Below are positions 11,417 through 21,823 of a DNA stretch of 64,000 bases, one piece after another (within the stretch, counting starts at the first letter, position 1; the number at the start of each line of letters is the position of its first letter). The position numbers were made by a program, and so were the translations under genes. The stretch lies in contig SSNU01000188.1 in the NCBI GenBank assembly GCA_012064415.1, forward strand, positions 94,986-158,985. Reading direction: 5' to 3'. Origin of the DNA: Gyrodactylus bullatarudis. Its lineage: Eukaryota > Platyhelminthes > Monogenea > Gyrodactylidea > Gyrodactylidae. The notes beneath the pieces are model-generated. The model did not search any database and was not told the DNA's origin. It was given only the letters and a program-made list of their open reading frames with translations.

Positions 11417-12184
11417 CTAATTCAAATCCCATTTCTTAGGAACAGCTTTAACGACTGGTTGATCTTGGATATCTTGTGGAGTATCCTCATTTTCAAGTTC
11501 GACTTGCCAAGCTGCTTTGTTCTTGGGTAAAACCATTCGCTTATAAAAGTCATCCCACACCATTCCTTGCCTAATCTTTGTTAAAATTTCTTTTTTATTC
11601 GAAGACTTTTGAGTTGGTCGAAGGGAATATGGGAATTTAAAGTTACTCCAGTCAGGATTATTCTTGAGCATCTCCAATTCTGTAGGGGCAAGTGATTTGC
11701 GTTGTAACGTTGTAAGCGAATCATAGTCAATGCCAAATGAATCTGGAATATCTTTAATCTCCTCTCTCAACAAGATTCCTCCATTCTTGAGTGTTTTGAC
11801 AAATTCTCCTTTTGAGTTTTCTGATTCTAGATCATCAAGATCTACGAAGATAGAATTTATTCCACATCTTTTCAGCTGTTCTAAAAGAATACGACCAATA
11901 TTCATCGCTGCAGTGACATCTGTGGTAGAGTAGAGGTTATTTTGAATATATTTTATTTGAGTTGTAACTGAAAAGAGTTCACCAAACTTATGATGGATAA
12001 CTTTGGCTGTAGTGTGAGATTTGGTTTTGATGAATTCACACTTGTAAACGAATCTTTGTCGATTCTTTTGAAATTCCCAACCATTGGAAACATCAGGAAT
12101 TCCTAACTTTTCTAGATTCCTTGGATTCGAGTTGAGAAACTTTGAGGGATAAGAAGAAAATTTTCTTGGAAAAAATTTTAACAT
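11417..12184 (-). CDS. MRPL18: Mitochondrial large-ribosomal-subunit protein uL18m with a long C-terminal extension
   Basis: A single exon of 255 residues. The first true ATG (12184) gives MLKFFPRKFSSYPSKFLNSN, a basic leader suited to mitochondrial import. The core NSNPRNLEKLG ... GWEF, then KTKSHTTAKVIHHKFGELFS, STTDVTAAMNIGRILLEQLK and NGGILLREEI follows human MRPL18 (NRNPRNLELL ... [20 protein letters not shown] ... EGGVVLREP). Human MRPL18 stops shortly after this last block. Here about 105 more residues follow, including LKNNPDWSNFKFPYSLRP and a charged helix. That tail faintly recalls mL52 ('LPDWSYADGRPAP'), which would be a fusion, but I am not sure. Divergent from the ASB-like gene, 53 bp away. 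Confidence 0.85.
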   Translation of the reverse strand: MLKFFPRKFSSYPSKFLNSNPRNLEKLGIPDVSNGWEFQKNRQRFVYKCEFIKTKSHTTAKVIHHKFGELFSVTTQIKYIQNNLYSTTDVTAAMNIGRILLEQLKRCGINSIFVDLDDLESENSKGEFVKTLKNGGILLREEIKDIPDSFGIDYDSLTTLQRKSLAPTELEMLKNNPDWSNFKFPYSLRPTQKSSNKKEILTKIRQGMVWDDFYKRMVLPKNKAAWQVELENEDTPQDIQDQPVVKAVPKKWDLN

Positions 12185-12237
12185 TAGTACTTTGTAAAAC
12201 AAAAGTTTTTCCTACACTCTATTTGTTTTATTAATCA
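12185..12237. promoter_or_regulatory. 53-bp bidirectional promoter, MRPL18/ASB-like
   Basis: The start codons of two divergent genes are 53 bp apart, leaving almost no room for separate promoters. The core elements presumably overlap the first codons or 5' leaders. No TATA box seen. Confidence 0.5.
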
Positions 12238-13035
12238 ATGTGGACGCTTTTGAACATATTAAGAGCCATAGAAAATGAGGATTTGGCTAGTTTTAAGGAA
12301 AACTTTACCGAATGGGAGAAATCCGTTCACTCTTCACCAGTGTCTCTCGCTAATATTCTTAAATTAAGTTGTTATTCCCATGATAACATAATATTCACCT
12401 GTTTAATTGATGGAGGATTCTTCAAGAGGGATAAGTCCTTGCAACATTTGCCAGATGCTTGTCTCTCTGGTTCTTTGGACAAGATTAAGAAGATTATGAT
12501 TCTTTGTAGCAGTTTCAATGATAGTTCTATTTTAATCGATTCCGTGAACATTTGTATCAAGAAATCAAAACTAAATTGTCTAATACTGGTCATGAAAAAT
12601 TGCCCGGATCTCAACTTGGAAAGTAAATTTGACGGTAAAACTCCTCTCCGATCAGCAATAGATAAATTAGAACCAATTTATGTTTATTATCTGTTACTGT
12701 TCGGTGCAAATCCCAACCATTTAAATTATTTAACTGAATCAATTCAACTTATGAAAAAAGACAACAATCCCTCATTAACTAAAATCATCAAGCTTCTCCT
12801 AAGATTCGGTTCAAATGTATTCAGTGTTGACATGAATGGAAATATTCCTATTAATTATATTGAGGAAAATAATGAAATAGCTGTGCTCCTCCAAGAGAAA
12901 ATGTCTCATCCCAGTAAACTTGGTGAGATTTGTCGCTTGGCCTTGTGTCGTAGAATGAAAAATAATTTCTTTGACTGGATCAACCGCAGTGATCTTCCTT
13001 TGCCAATGAAAAATTTTTTATACTTTAATTGCTAA
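12238..13035 (+). CDS. Ankyrin-repeat and SOCS-box (ASB-like) substrate receptor
   Basis: A single exon of 265 residues. The middle holds ankyrin-type repeats, the clearest being GKTPLRSAIDKLEPIYVYYL followed by LLFGANPN, and KIIKLLLRFGSNVFSVDMNG with NIPINY. The last about 40 residues form a SOCS box: KLGEICRLALCRRMKN ... LPLPMKNFLYF, matching 'LKHLCRLAIR...LPLP..LKDYL'. In animals such proteins bind Elongin B/C through this box and recruit Cullin-5 to ubiquitinate a target held by the ankyrin repeats. Which ASB paralogue this is cannot be told. The N-terminal third is diverged. No intron is needed. It ends 248 bp from the SCAI stop codon, tail to tail. Confidence 0.85.
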   Translation: MWTLLNILRAIENEDLASFKENFTEWEKSVHSSPVSLANILKLSCYSHDNIIFTCLIDGGFFKRDKSLQHLPDACLSGSLDKIKKIMILCSSFNDSSILIDSVNICIKKSKLNCLILVMKNCPDLNLESKFDGKTPLRSAIDKLEPIYVYYLLLFGANPNHLNYLTESIQLMKKDNNPSLTKIIKLLLRFGSNVFSVDMNGNIPINYIEENNEIAVLLQEKMSHPSKLGEICRLALCRRMKNNFFDWINRSDLPLPMKNFLYFNC

Positions 13036-13283
13036 CTTTGTGATGTGTGTTTCTTCTATTCTCAAGTGTAATATTTTCTATTTTCCAAAACAAAATTCTG
13101 CAATATTTTGATATTATTTTTTTATTTTGTAATAAATCTTTTTATTTTAATACAAATATACAAATTTTATTCATAATAATACAGTGTATATCAGAAAATA
13201 TTAGTGGAATTTGAAAAAATCATATCATAATAAAGGCAATTTGTTTCTATGTACAAGGTAAAATGTCGTAGGAAAGATGATGA

Positions 13284-16200
13284 TCATTTGTTAAACGTCA
13301 TATCATTGATGAAGCAAAAGTGTTCTTGCAAATTCAAAAGTTGGACAATCCTCTCCAAGATCTTAGTCAATGAACTGCTCTTGATGACGTGATCATCAAG
13401 CATTCTAGAGACATCTGGAATAATTCTAGGAAGCATATTCGGATGGACAAAATCTCTATGTATCCTACATTATGAATGAATGAAAAATAAAGTTTAATAT
13501 TCTCTTTTGGTGGTGGATTGGAAATGTTAGAAGAACATACTTTAGTGAATGATAGGCAAAGACGAATCTGGCAACAAAATTCTTTGAAATCTGATCCCCT
13601 TTGATTATATTCCAGAGGCCGTCATCACAAATTCTGATCAAATGCAAAACCTCTACTGTCCATTTTGTCTCTAAATCCACGAGTTCATCAATTAGGCTAC
13701 CATTGGTCAAGTCAATAGACTCCATTGGCATGCCACAGCTCAGGAAGAGACCTAAAGTAGGCCGATGCAGAAAACTTGTTAGCAGGTTTCCATTCCAGGG
13801 AAATACTAAGGGATTTTTTAAAAATTATTTAGATAATGCAACTACTTCAAAATAGATATGAGATATATAAAAAAGTGATAAAGTTTTGATAGACGCCATG
13901 AATTAATGGCTTACTTTCACTATACTTTGAGGGATACTTTAATGGACCGAATAGACACAAGAGGGGTTGCTTAAACTTTTGACTAATTGTCTATAAAAGT
14001 TAAAAAAGAAATGAATTGATTGTGAAAATAACCAAATCTCAGGGTAAATTACCTGAAAATCTTCAACAAGTCCCCCGTCAACAATCAGGAATAGGGGTCT
14101 CCTCATGATGGAATATAAATCTTCTGGCTTGAGACTGTTGCAAAGAAAAATCAATCACAAGAACATTATACCAATTGATATGATTTAAACTTACTAACTC
14201 TCAGTTGTTCTTGATCTCTTGGCAGGTGGAGGAGATTCATGTGTTTGTTCCTTCTCATGGATATCTAGATGAAATTTCAGATTATTTCGTGGAATATAGA
14301 ACAAATTAATTGTAGGCTTTAATTATCAATTGTATTCTCTAGGGAAGAAGCTAGAAGAGTAAAATATCTGTGTACTTTGATGATGTTTTCGAAGCGAGTA
14401 GACATCTTATATTAAGTAATGATAGTTCTTTCAGAATACAGTCATTATTATTAGTATTATATTTCGATAAAAGTTTCTTTTTTATCTTAGATCTCTCTGT
14501 GGGTGAATTGTTAAACAAAATGATCATTAAATCTTGTTGGAAATTTTGAAAATAAAATTTAAATTATCATAAATTATCAATTAAATATTGTAGCTTATAG
14601 TTCATTCGAAAGAATTTCAGTTATTTTTTCAGAAAAGTGATGGGTAATAAATGATTTTTAGATTTTTCGAAACATATGACAATATATTACACACTGGGAC
14701 TCCTAGCTTTAAAGTCATTTTCCAAGATATTTGAAAACTGAGCATTTTTTCCCATAAAACCACACGTTTTCGAGTTGAAAATGAAAATTTTTTGAACACG
14801 TGGCAAGAGAATAATAATAATCATAAAGATATTTTCAATTAATTTTACTACAAGAAATGAAAAAATTTGAGAATTTTGAATAGTTTTTGCAACATTTCAA
14901 ATAGAAATTGTGTCCAAAGTAAAAAATGAAGAGTTCCTAGGAAATTTGGTAAATATTTATGATTTTGGTATATAAGAATATGAAAAATATTCATTTTGAT
15001 TTTAAAAAATGTGTTTTACTCGGTTGAAACATCAATTTTTGATGGAAAATAAAATTTTGTATTACACTTATAGAATATATTATATATCCTGCTTATAATA
15101 TGCAAATTCCTTAAAATTAAAAAAAACACTTGCTCACAATTGATCATTGCTTCGGTGGTCTTGGCACCAACAAATTCAAAGTCAACCAAGTCAATAGAAT
15201 CAGGGCGTAAGAGATTGGCATGTTGACTAAGATGGTTTATTTGCAATGAGCGAGAGGAACTCATTCGTCTCAGGGGATCATTAGCGATAGTAGAATTTTC
15301 ATTATTTGAGTTTAGAATAAACTGAGACTCGTTGATGGATCCCGAGAGGTAGAGAAAGAACATGTGTCTGCATGTTGACGAGAATTTTTGTCGCTTCTTT
15401 ATATTTGGCACGTCGAGGTCTTTGCACATTTGCATGATCGTGAGGAGAGCGTCCATTTGGGTGGGTTTATTCAAGACTTTCTTTTGTGGAAACATTAGGG
15501 TACAATTATCGGCTTCTGGGTCTTGATAAAAATACATGAAATAATGATAGTTTTTATTTGAATTCATCAATCGAAAAGGAAAGATATTTCTTACTTCTTT
15601 AAACACAGTCAGATTATAAACATTAGGACTTCAAGATTACAAATCAGTTGATAGAATGATTTTGACAATCTAATTTCAAGAGCTCTAACGTAAGACTTGA
15701 AATAGACTTCGATTCAGACCAGGCTAAAAGTGGCTACACATAGAGGTTAATGAATACTGAGGGAAGAATTTAGAGACATCAAGCTATAAGGATAAAAGAA
15801 CACCTCAACAGAAAGAGTTCCTGAATAAAATTGCACCTAAAGCAATGTAGTCGTCAAAATTTCATTCAACTGGCCAAACAATAAACTTATGGTCCTCAAA
15901 ATGCAGGAGAAATTTCTAATCATGAAAGAAGATCCAAACTAATGCATCTGAAAGAACCCTTTACATGACCTGCAATCAACTAGATCCTATTGAATTTTAA
16001 CTTTTCTTTTCCACTAATGATGGAGAATTTTTTGGTTTATCAATCAATCCTTGAGTGAGTTTCTTTGAAAAAAAAAGAAGACAAAAGATGAAAGAACAAG
16101 TCACGAAGATGACTTTAATTAGTGGCACAAGAAAACAAAACATAAAGCTTCACTCAAAGAGAGAGGGAAATAAAATGAAGATAAACGGTATCATCATTCG

Positions 16201-19200
16201 AATCACCTTGAAGACTACTAGAGGTAGTAAACTAAGCAAGAGTAAAGAAACTACACTTTATTGAAGTACTAGAAACTTAAGAACATGTACACATTTATTG
16301 CAAGAATTCTGATTAATGACTCACGCATAAATTCATTCTGACTACTACTACTACTATTACTTTTTAAACAAAACAATTCAATGAATTTTTTCATATAATA
16401 ATCATACTTGAATGAATTCACATGGGTGCTTTAGAGAGTAATTTTTTTCAAGATCTGTCTCTCTCTATGTATGTATGTTGGACCAATTATTTTTATGGAT
16501 GCGTAAATGAGCCTGGAACCCATAAATTTATACATATAAATAAAAAAGGATAGAATATACAATACATAGAGGGTATATTTGCATAGAACATTGGTAAGAA
16601 ACATTATCAGCTGAAGAAGGGGACAAAGAAGGTTGAAGAATACGAGCGATTATCATTATAATAGTGATATAGTAGAAGTTGACCTGAGATAAATATTTTT
16701 TCTTTCTGCCAAGATTACGATGCAATTTTCATGTTTTCTTCTTTTTTCACTCTCTTTCGGCGAGACATTCTCTTCTCTAAGTGAATCAGTATTTCTTGAT
16801 TGAATGTTTTGATGATATCTTGTTGCCAACTGCAGCACATGAGGGTTTTTCATGAAAATTTTGAATAAAAAGCCAAAATCTTTTTTCAATTTTTCATAGA
16901 TTCCATTAACATTAACATAGATATCCCCTAAACACCTTAAAGAGTTGCATATCTTGTTAAATTATAAATTATAACTATTTCAAAAGAATAATTATTCTTT
17001 TAATTATAATTAAACATGATTTTGAAATGAGTGATAACTATAGAGTTGTTATACGAAAAATGGTATTGCATTTTACCATAACGGAATGAAACGATAAAAC
17101 ATTTTTACAAATTAATGTTTTTTCCACAAATTTCATTCAATTAAAATTATTTGATACTTTTATGGCGTGCAATTCCAATGAATTATAATCATCTGATGTT
17201 TACACTGGTCTTAGTCATGCAATTTTATCGAGTTGTTCAAATTTTTATGCTAATTCCAAATCAGGGCTCGGAATTATCCAATTTATTGAGGTTTGGGTAA
17301 AATTTAGAAAAGTGTAAAAAGGGAAATTTGTTAAAAGAAACACGGATCAAAGTTAAATTTTAAAAGAGAAAAACAATTATTTTAATATAAAATTTATATT
17401 AATTGAAAGAGCAAAAAATTTTACTGGTTTTTTCAAACTTTTTTAAATGTTCGAGAAGCTTTAAGAATTGTGAGTAAAGTTGGAAAATATCTAGTATCAA
17501 TTAACATATATTTTAATACGAAATTTCCGGAGCAAATCTTTTGTTAAACGTTCTCTTCTGAGTGTGAACCACTGTTTCAAAGTTATTAAGTTATTCATTT
17601 AAAGGTGTTTTCACTGAAATTCAATTCCCTCAACTCTGATTGGTTCATTGAATGAAAAATCTAGAGTAATACACTTTCAAAAATAATACCCAAACCTTAC
17701 AAAAAAGGGGAAATTTTGAGTACAGATTAGGAATCAGCATTAAAATTACATCCTAATTTTTGATAACCCGACACATTTTTATTTCAACACCAGTGTTATC
17801 ATAACTTGGCGTATGAATTTTAAAATGAAATTCGTCCACACCATGGTGATGAATTAAAGTGACATGATTCAATAGGGCTAATTGCACGTTGGGGGTATGC
17901 TTATAGAGTTTGGTTGAAGGAAATAGTGAATTTGCCCTGAATGTCATGGTAACGAGGGATGAGTTTTAACAGATGTATCAAGTTACAAGTAGAATTTGTT
18001 CATTAATTACAGAGCTAAATGTGAGTTGATTTTTATTTTTGTAGATTGACTGTAGTTTTTAGAAAAGGAAAAAATTACTTGAAGAAGAAAAATTGGAGAT
18101 TACTAGATGCTAAATCCAAATTATTTTGTCATTCTAATTCACTTGAATATTTTAATGGGTCAAAAAATAGAAAAAGTAGATATTTAAAATTTGTTTTGTG
18201 AAATCTTATTTCAAAATGACATTATATAACTTCGTGTCCAATAAAGTTTTGTAAATATGCCTGCTATATATTTATTGCTAGTACTATGTAGGATATTTTA
18301 AGAATTTTAATGAAGGAAATCACGATTCATCATTGAGTATGACCCCTTATATTCAAATCGATTAGATTGTTGTAAGAAAATGAGTAAAAGCTTTACAAAT
18401 ATTCAAAGAATTTGCAGAATTAATTTTACTACGATATCGTACGATTTCAGATGAAACAATAACGAGAAAAAATTAAGAAATTTCAAGTGAAAAATTGCTT
18501 GGAACGAAGCAGAGATGAACATACAAAACCTTTTAATGAAGCATAGCAACAAAAACTGAATTTTTTATTCACTCTCTCCTGTGCACAAACACAAAGAGCA
18601 GATAGAGAGAGAAATTAGATAAATTTATGAACCATAGTTACTAATATTCAAATAACTACTAACATAGCGCAAGAAATAGAGACGAATTAAAAGAAGAAAT
18701 AGCAGGGTACACAGAGATGTGGATGATGAGTCACCCATCTTTTCTCTTTAGTCGAAAAATCTTTTTTCTGTTACAACAAGAAAAACTCCACCCCGTCATA
18801 TTCCTTCACATAAAGAGGGAAATAATCAAGCCCGACCTCAATATAAGCTAGGGGATTCCCTCTCTACCCCCTCTTTTTACAGTTATCTTGTCCCATTCAA
18901 TAATCCTTTGATACATCAAGTCCATTTAGAATACAGAAAGCCAAAAGAAGAGTTTATTATTATACATAGCCGGGACATGGGGAGATGAGAAACCTTGACA
19001 ACAATCGGAAATAAGTGTGTATTAATACCATGGTACTTAGTTAGTAACTGATAATTATTACTCAGTGTGTTGTGTGTACCAGCTCCCAATAAAGTTGGTA
19101 TACACGGTGTGTATAGAATGAAAAAGGGTGGAGAGTGTAAGTACGAAGAATAAAGAGGAGTTGTCAGGCGTTAATAGGCAATTTTTTCGTGTGTGTTGCC

Positions 19201-20196
19201 AACATGTCCATATTCTAAGCTGACTAAAGTATTATATGCAAATTTAAATCAATAATTCGATCAATGTTAAATAAAATACTATATGAATGCATTGAGAAGG
19301 AACTTACCAGATTTGATTCTGTCAAGGGTAGAGAATATCCGGAAAGAGTCCAGGGTGAAACAATCGAATTGCGGCTATAATGATTAAAACAAGATAAAAA
19401 ACATGGGAAAATCATTTAAATTTGTGTGGTAAAATCACTTGTTTAATTTCAGTGTTAATAATCACAGCCTTTGATATATGCAGGGAATCGGGGAAGGTCT
19501 CGGAAGATATTTCCAGCTTTGGAAAACTAATCAAAACATTCAGGTGAATGTGATAATCTTTATCATAGCCGAGTCCATGAGTGAACATTTTAATGTCTAA
19601 CAAGAGTCTAGTCCATTGTTGAATATGCATCAAGGTGGTAGAGGAGACTTTTCGCTCACACTTTTTGTTGAGATACTCATCCATAAGAATCTTGATGACA
19701 GTTTCAAGTTCCTTCAAGACTTCTAGAATAACTTTTCGATTGTTGGAAATTAGGGCAATCATCAAGAGACGTGCACAACACCTCAAATGCTTTAGGCGTA
19801 ATTCCGGTTTCATGTCATCTGCTGAGCAATAATATTTACGCTGGCGAATGGCATCGAGAAAGGAAAAGGCCTCTTTCAAGTGACTTTTTTCTGACGTTCG
19901 TAGACTAAAATAAGAATAATTTTCAAGTGAAATTACTAATAGTGATAATACAGCTGTCCTATTTTGTTAGCGATATCTCCAACATCTTTCCGAGAAAATC
20001 CAACCTTCTTCTCGAGAATATTCCGATGCTTTGACTGGAACAACCATAGCTTTGAAAAAATGTCAAAGCATTTATTGTAGTACAGATCCCAATGTTTACT
20101 TTCACATTCATCAACACAACGAGTGAACTGAAAAGCAGTTTTCGAGTTACTAGAAAGAGTGTTGTAAGCTTCAAGTATTTCTTCTTCAGACTCCAT
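13284..20196 (-). CDS. SCAI: SCAI, suppressor of cancer cell invasion homologue
   Basis: A nuclear cofactor that binds megakaryoblastic leukaemia-type SRF coactivators and, in vertebrates, 53BP1 at DNA breaks. Exons run right to left. The first (20196 to about 19950) has KLWLFQSKHRNILEKK and IANKIGQLYYHY. The next (from about 19908) has YLRTSEKSHLKEAFSFLDAI and RQRKYY. Then come a small exon near 19383-19318 (FTLDSFRIFSTLDRIK) and a long one near 15598-15130 (NKPTQ ... RHMFFLYLSGS). The last exons carry KPEDLYSIMRRPLFLIVDGG, VFPWNGNLLTSFLHRPTLGL and a final piece with TGA at 13284-13286. All blocks follow human SCAI in order. Between the third and fourth lies an intron of about 3.7 kb, unusually large here. 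The junction near 14.3 kb is uncertain. Confidence 0.93.
15600..19310. other. Large SCAI intron; no firm gene
   Basis: The longest intron in the window. It contains two modest minus-strand frames (16656-16889 and 17753-17947), a short CTA/ACT triplet run near 16341-16360, and a less AT-rich tract near 18.7-19.2 kb containing CT/GA-rich strings. The last resembles regulatory DNA, but no defined element is visible. No mobile element is obvious. Confidence 0.4.
17753..17947 (-). other. Small unrecognised frame nested in the SCAI intron
   Basis: 64 codons with an ATG at 17947 preceded by 'gttacc', a fair start context. The residues LALLNHVTLIHHHGVDEFHF and KIHTPSYDNTGVEIKMCRVI read like a folded protein end. 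No family recognised. It could be a nested gene, an alternative SCAI exon or chance. Confidence 0.3.
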
Positions 20197-20309
20197 GTTG
20201 ACAGTTCATTTTTAGAATTGATTTAAATGTGCGCAAGAAAATTTTCAAAGTAAAAAAATTTAAAAGTATTTAAAAATTCAATTTTTTCATTTATGTTAGT
20301 GCTGCAATT
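20197..20309. promoter_or_regulatory. Bidirectional promoter SCAI/CFAP298
   Basis: 113 bp between two divergent ATG codons. AT-rich with A/T runs; no TATA box in a convincing position. Confidence 0.5.
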
Positions 20310-21179
20310 ATGAAATTGGTTGTCAAGAAAAATAACCTTGAAAGATTTTTAATTGAAGTGAAATGTGACATCAATACGGATGATCTGATTGACGAAATTA
20401 GTGAACTTGATAGATTAGTTCTCAAGGTAGAACGTCTTTGTGATGAAATAAAATCCTTGTCTGAGCATGGAATACTTATTGCACCTCAAATGCAAGGGCT
20501 TACCCAAGATCAGATCACAGAGCTCAAGCTATCTGATGAATTTGAGAATGTCTGCGTTCCTCAAGGAGGCTTCATTACCCGTTTAGATGAAGTAGGAAGA
20601 AGAAACGGAAAAGCTCCAAATGACCAAATGAAGGCTGTTTTAAATAAATCTATCGACGAAGTTAAAGGATTAATCGATAAAAGCAACATTGATAAAAATG
20701 TCACTTTAACTAAAGAAACTCTAGAAGAATGCTTGAGAATCCTAAAAGGAGCTGTAACAATAGTCTATCCGATGAATTTGCCTCCTTACGATCCGATTCG
20801 ACTTGAATTTGAAAACAATGAAGATCTTGAAGGTAAACTAGCTGCAAATGACATAATTAAAATCCAAGAAGCTGCATTATGGTTTTGTGGCAAAGAAATT
20901 GTCAAAGGAAAAAAGCTCTTTGATTTTGCTGGTCGTAATGAGAAGACTAAGATTGTGGTAAAATTATCAAAAATTGGAAAGGGACCTCCATCTCGTGAGC
21001 CTGTCGTTAGTGAAGCTGATAAACGAGCTATGATGGCTTATTATCACAAAAGACAAGAAGAGATAAAAAAACTCGAGGAAGATGCTCAAGACATGTCCTA
21101 TCTCGATTCGAATTGGGCTGATTCACAAAATTTGAAAAGACAATTCCATGGTCTTAACGATGTTAAATGGAAAGCTTAA
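20310..21179 (+). CDS. CFAP298: Cilia- and flagella-associated protein 298
   Basis: A cytoplasmic factor needed to assemble outer dynein arms and for cilia motility and polarity. A single exon of 289 residues, the length of human CFAP298 (C21orf59). Blocks match end to end: LSEHGILIAPQMQGLTQDQI, CVPQGG, GRRNGKAPND, IVYPMNLPPYDPIRLEFENN, GRNEKTKIVVKLSKIGKGPP and REPVVSEADKR, YYHKRQEEIKKLEED and the terminal LKRQFHGLNDVKWK. No introns, which is notable for this gene. Its presence implies motile cilia in the organism. It is divergent from SCAI and ends 75 bp from the Ly6-like stop codon. An AATAAA signal lies 48 bp after its stop. Confidence 0.97.
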   Translation: MKLVVKKNNLERFLIEVKCDINTDDLIDEISELDRLVLKVERLCDEIKSLSEHGILIAPQMQGLTQDQITELKLSDEFENVCVPQGGFITRLDEVGRRNGKAPNDQMKAVLNKSIDEVKGLIDKSNIDKNVTLTKETLEECLRILKGAVTIVYPMNLPPYDPIRLEFENNEDLEGKLAANDIIKIQEAALWFCGKEIVKGKKLFDFAGRNEKTKIVVKLSKIGKGPPSREPVVSEADKRAMMAYYHKRQEEIKKLEEDAQDMSYLDSNWADSQNLKRQFHGLNDVKWKA

Positions 21180-21226
21180 CTTCTCTGTATTATTAATATT
21201 GCCAAACTAATGTATATTTTTCATTG

Positions 21227-21232
21227 AATAAA
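21227..21232 (+). terminator. Polyadenylation signal of CFAP298
   Basis: A perfect AATAAA sits 48 bp after the CFAP298 stop and 23 bp before the stop of the opposing Ly6-like gene, so the two 3' ends nearly meet. Confidence 0.7.
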
Positions 21233-21254
21233 GATTATTTGATTAATACTTGGT

Positions 21255-21716
21255 TCATGAATTGCATAAATTGTCGGTGCAGCAAAAGAAAGTATCTTCG
21301 TAACATTTAGATTCGTTCGATTGCTCAATACAGCCAAAGCGATAATAGTCATCCTGTAATCTTTGAACCTGTAAATAAATTTACAGATTTAGTCAAATTA
21401 CCATGCAAATATTGCAATCTGACAAAATTTTATTTGGATCAGCCTCTAGACAATGTTCACATTGATAACACTCAATTTCTGTCCTTAGATTCCTCACTGA
21501 TTCATAATGAATGTTTTTCATGAATAGGTCTACTATGATAGTCTTTGGGTCTGTCACTTTGACGTCATAGTCCTTCTTATTATCGTCAATTAGGGATAAC
21601 AAGCGTTCAATTCTTGTGAGATCTGTTACTGGCCGATTAATTCCAAGAGAAAAGACACAATTACGAAACAAAATAATAATTGATATTAGCAATGATATTA
21701 AAATAAAATCTCGCAT
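21255..21716 (-). CDS. Secreted Ly6/uPAR three-finger-fold protein
   Basis: Two exons (21716-21402 and 21368-21255) across a 33-nt intron give 142 residues. The first true ATG opens a hydrophobic signal peptide (DFILISLLISIIILF). After a linker comes a single LU domain: IECYQCEHCLEADPNK, DCNICMV, then FGCIEQSNESKCYEDTFFCC followed by TDNLCNS at the end. The closing CC-x-x-D-x-C-N is the hallmark of the Ly6/uPAR fold. The protein stops right after the CN motif with no hydrophobic tail, so it is probably secreted rather than GPI-anchored. Family members act as receptor modulators. The particular role here is unknown. It lies 107 bp after ATG4 on the same strand, with a splice-acceptor-like 'ttaattacag' 28 nt before its ATG. 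Confidence 0.8.
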
Positions 21717-21823
21717 AGAATTTTGGTTCAAGGTTACAGTCTGTAATTAATTCTTCTTGTAATAAATGAAAATGTAGCTTTCAAATTTCACCGATAATGA
21801 ATGAATTTTTGTTTAGGCTCTCA

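Noticed and set aside
16656..16889. Minus-strand frame with KESEKRRKHEN, considered as a SCAI exon or transcription-factor end
   Set aside because: It does not match any SCAI block, and the missing SCAI segment was found in the 15.1-15.6 kb exon. Basic low-complexity content in AT-rich DNA is not enough.
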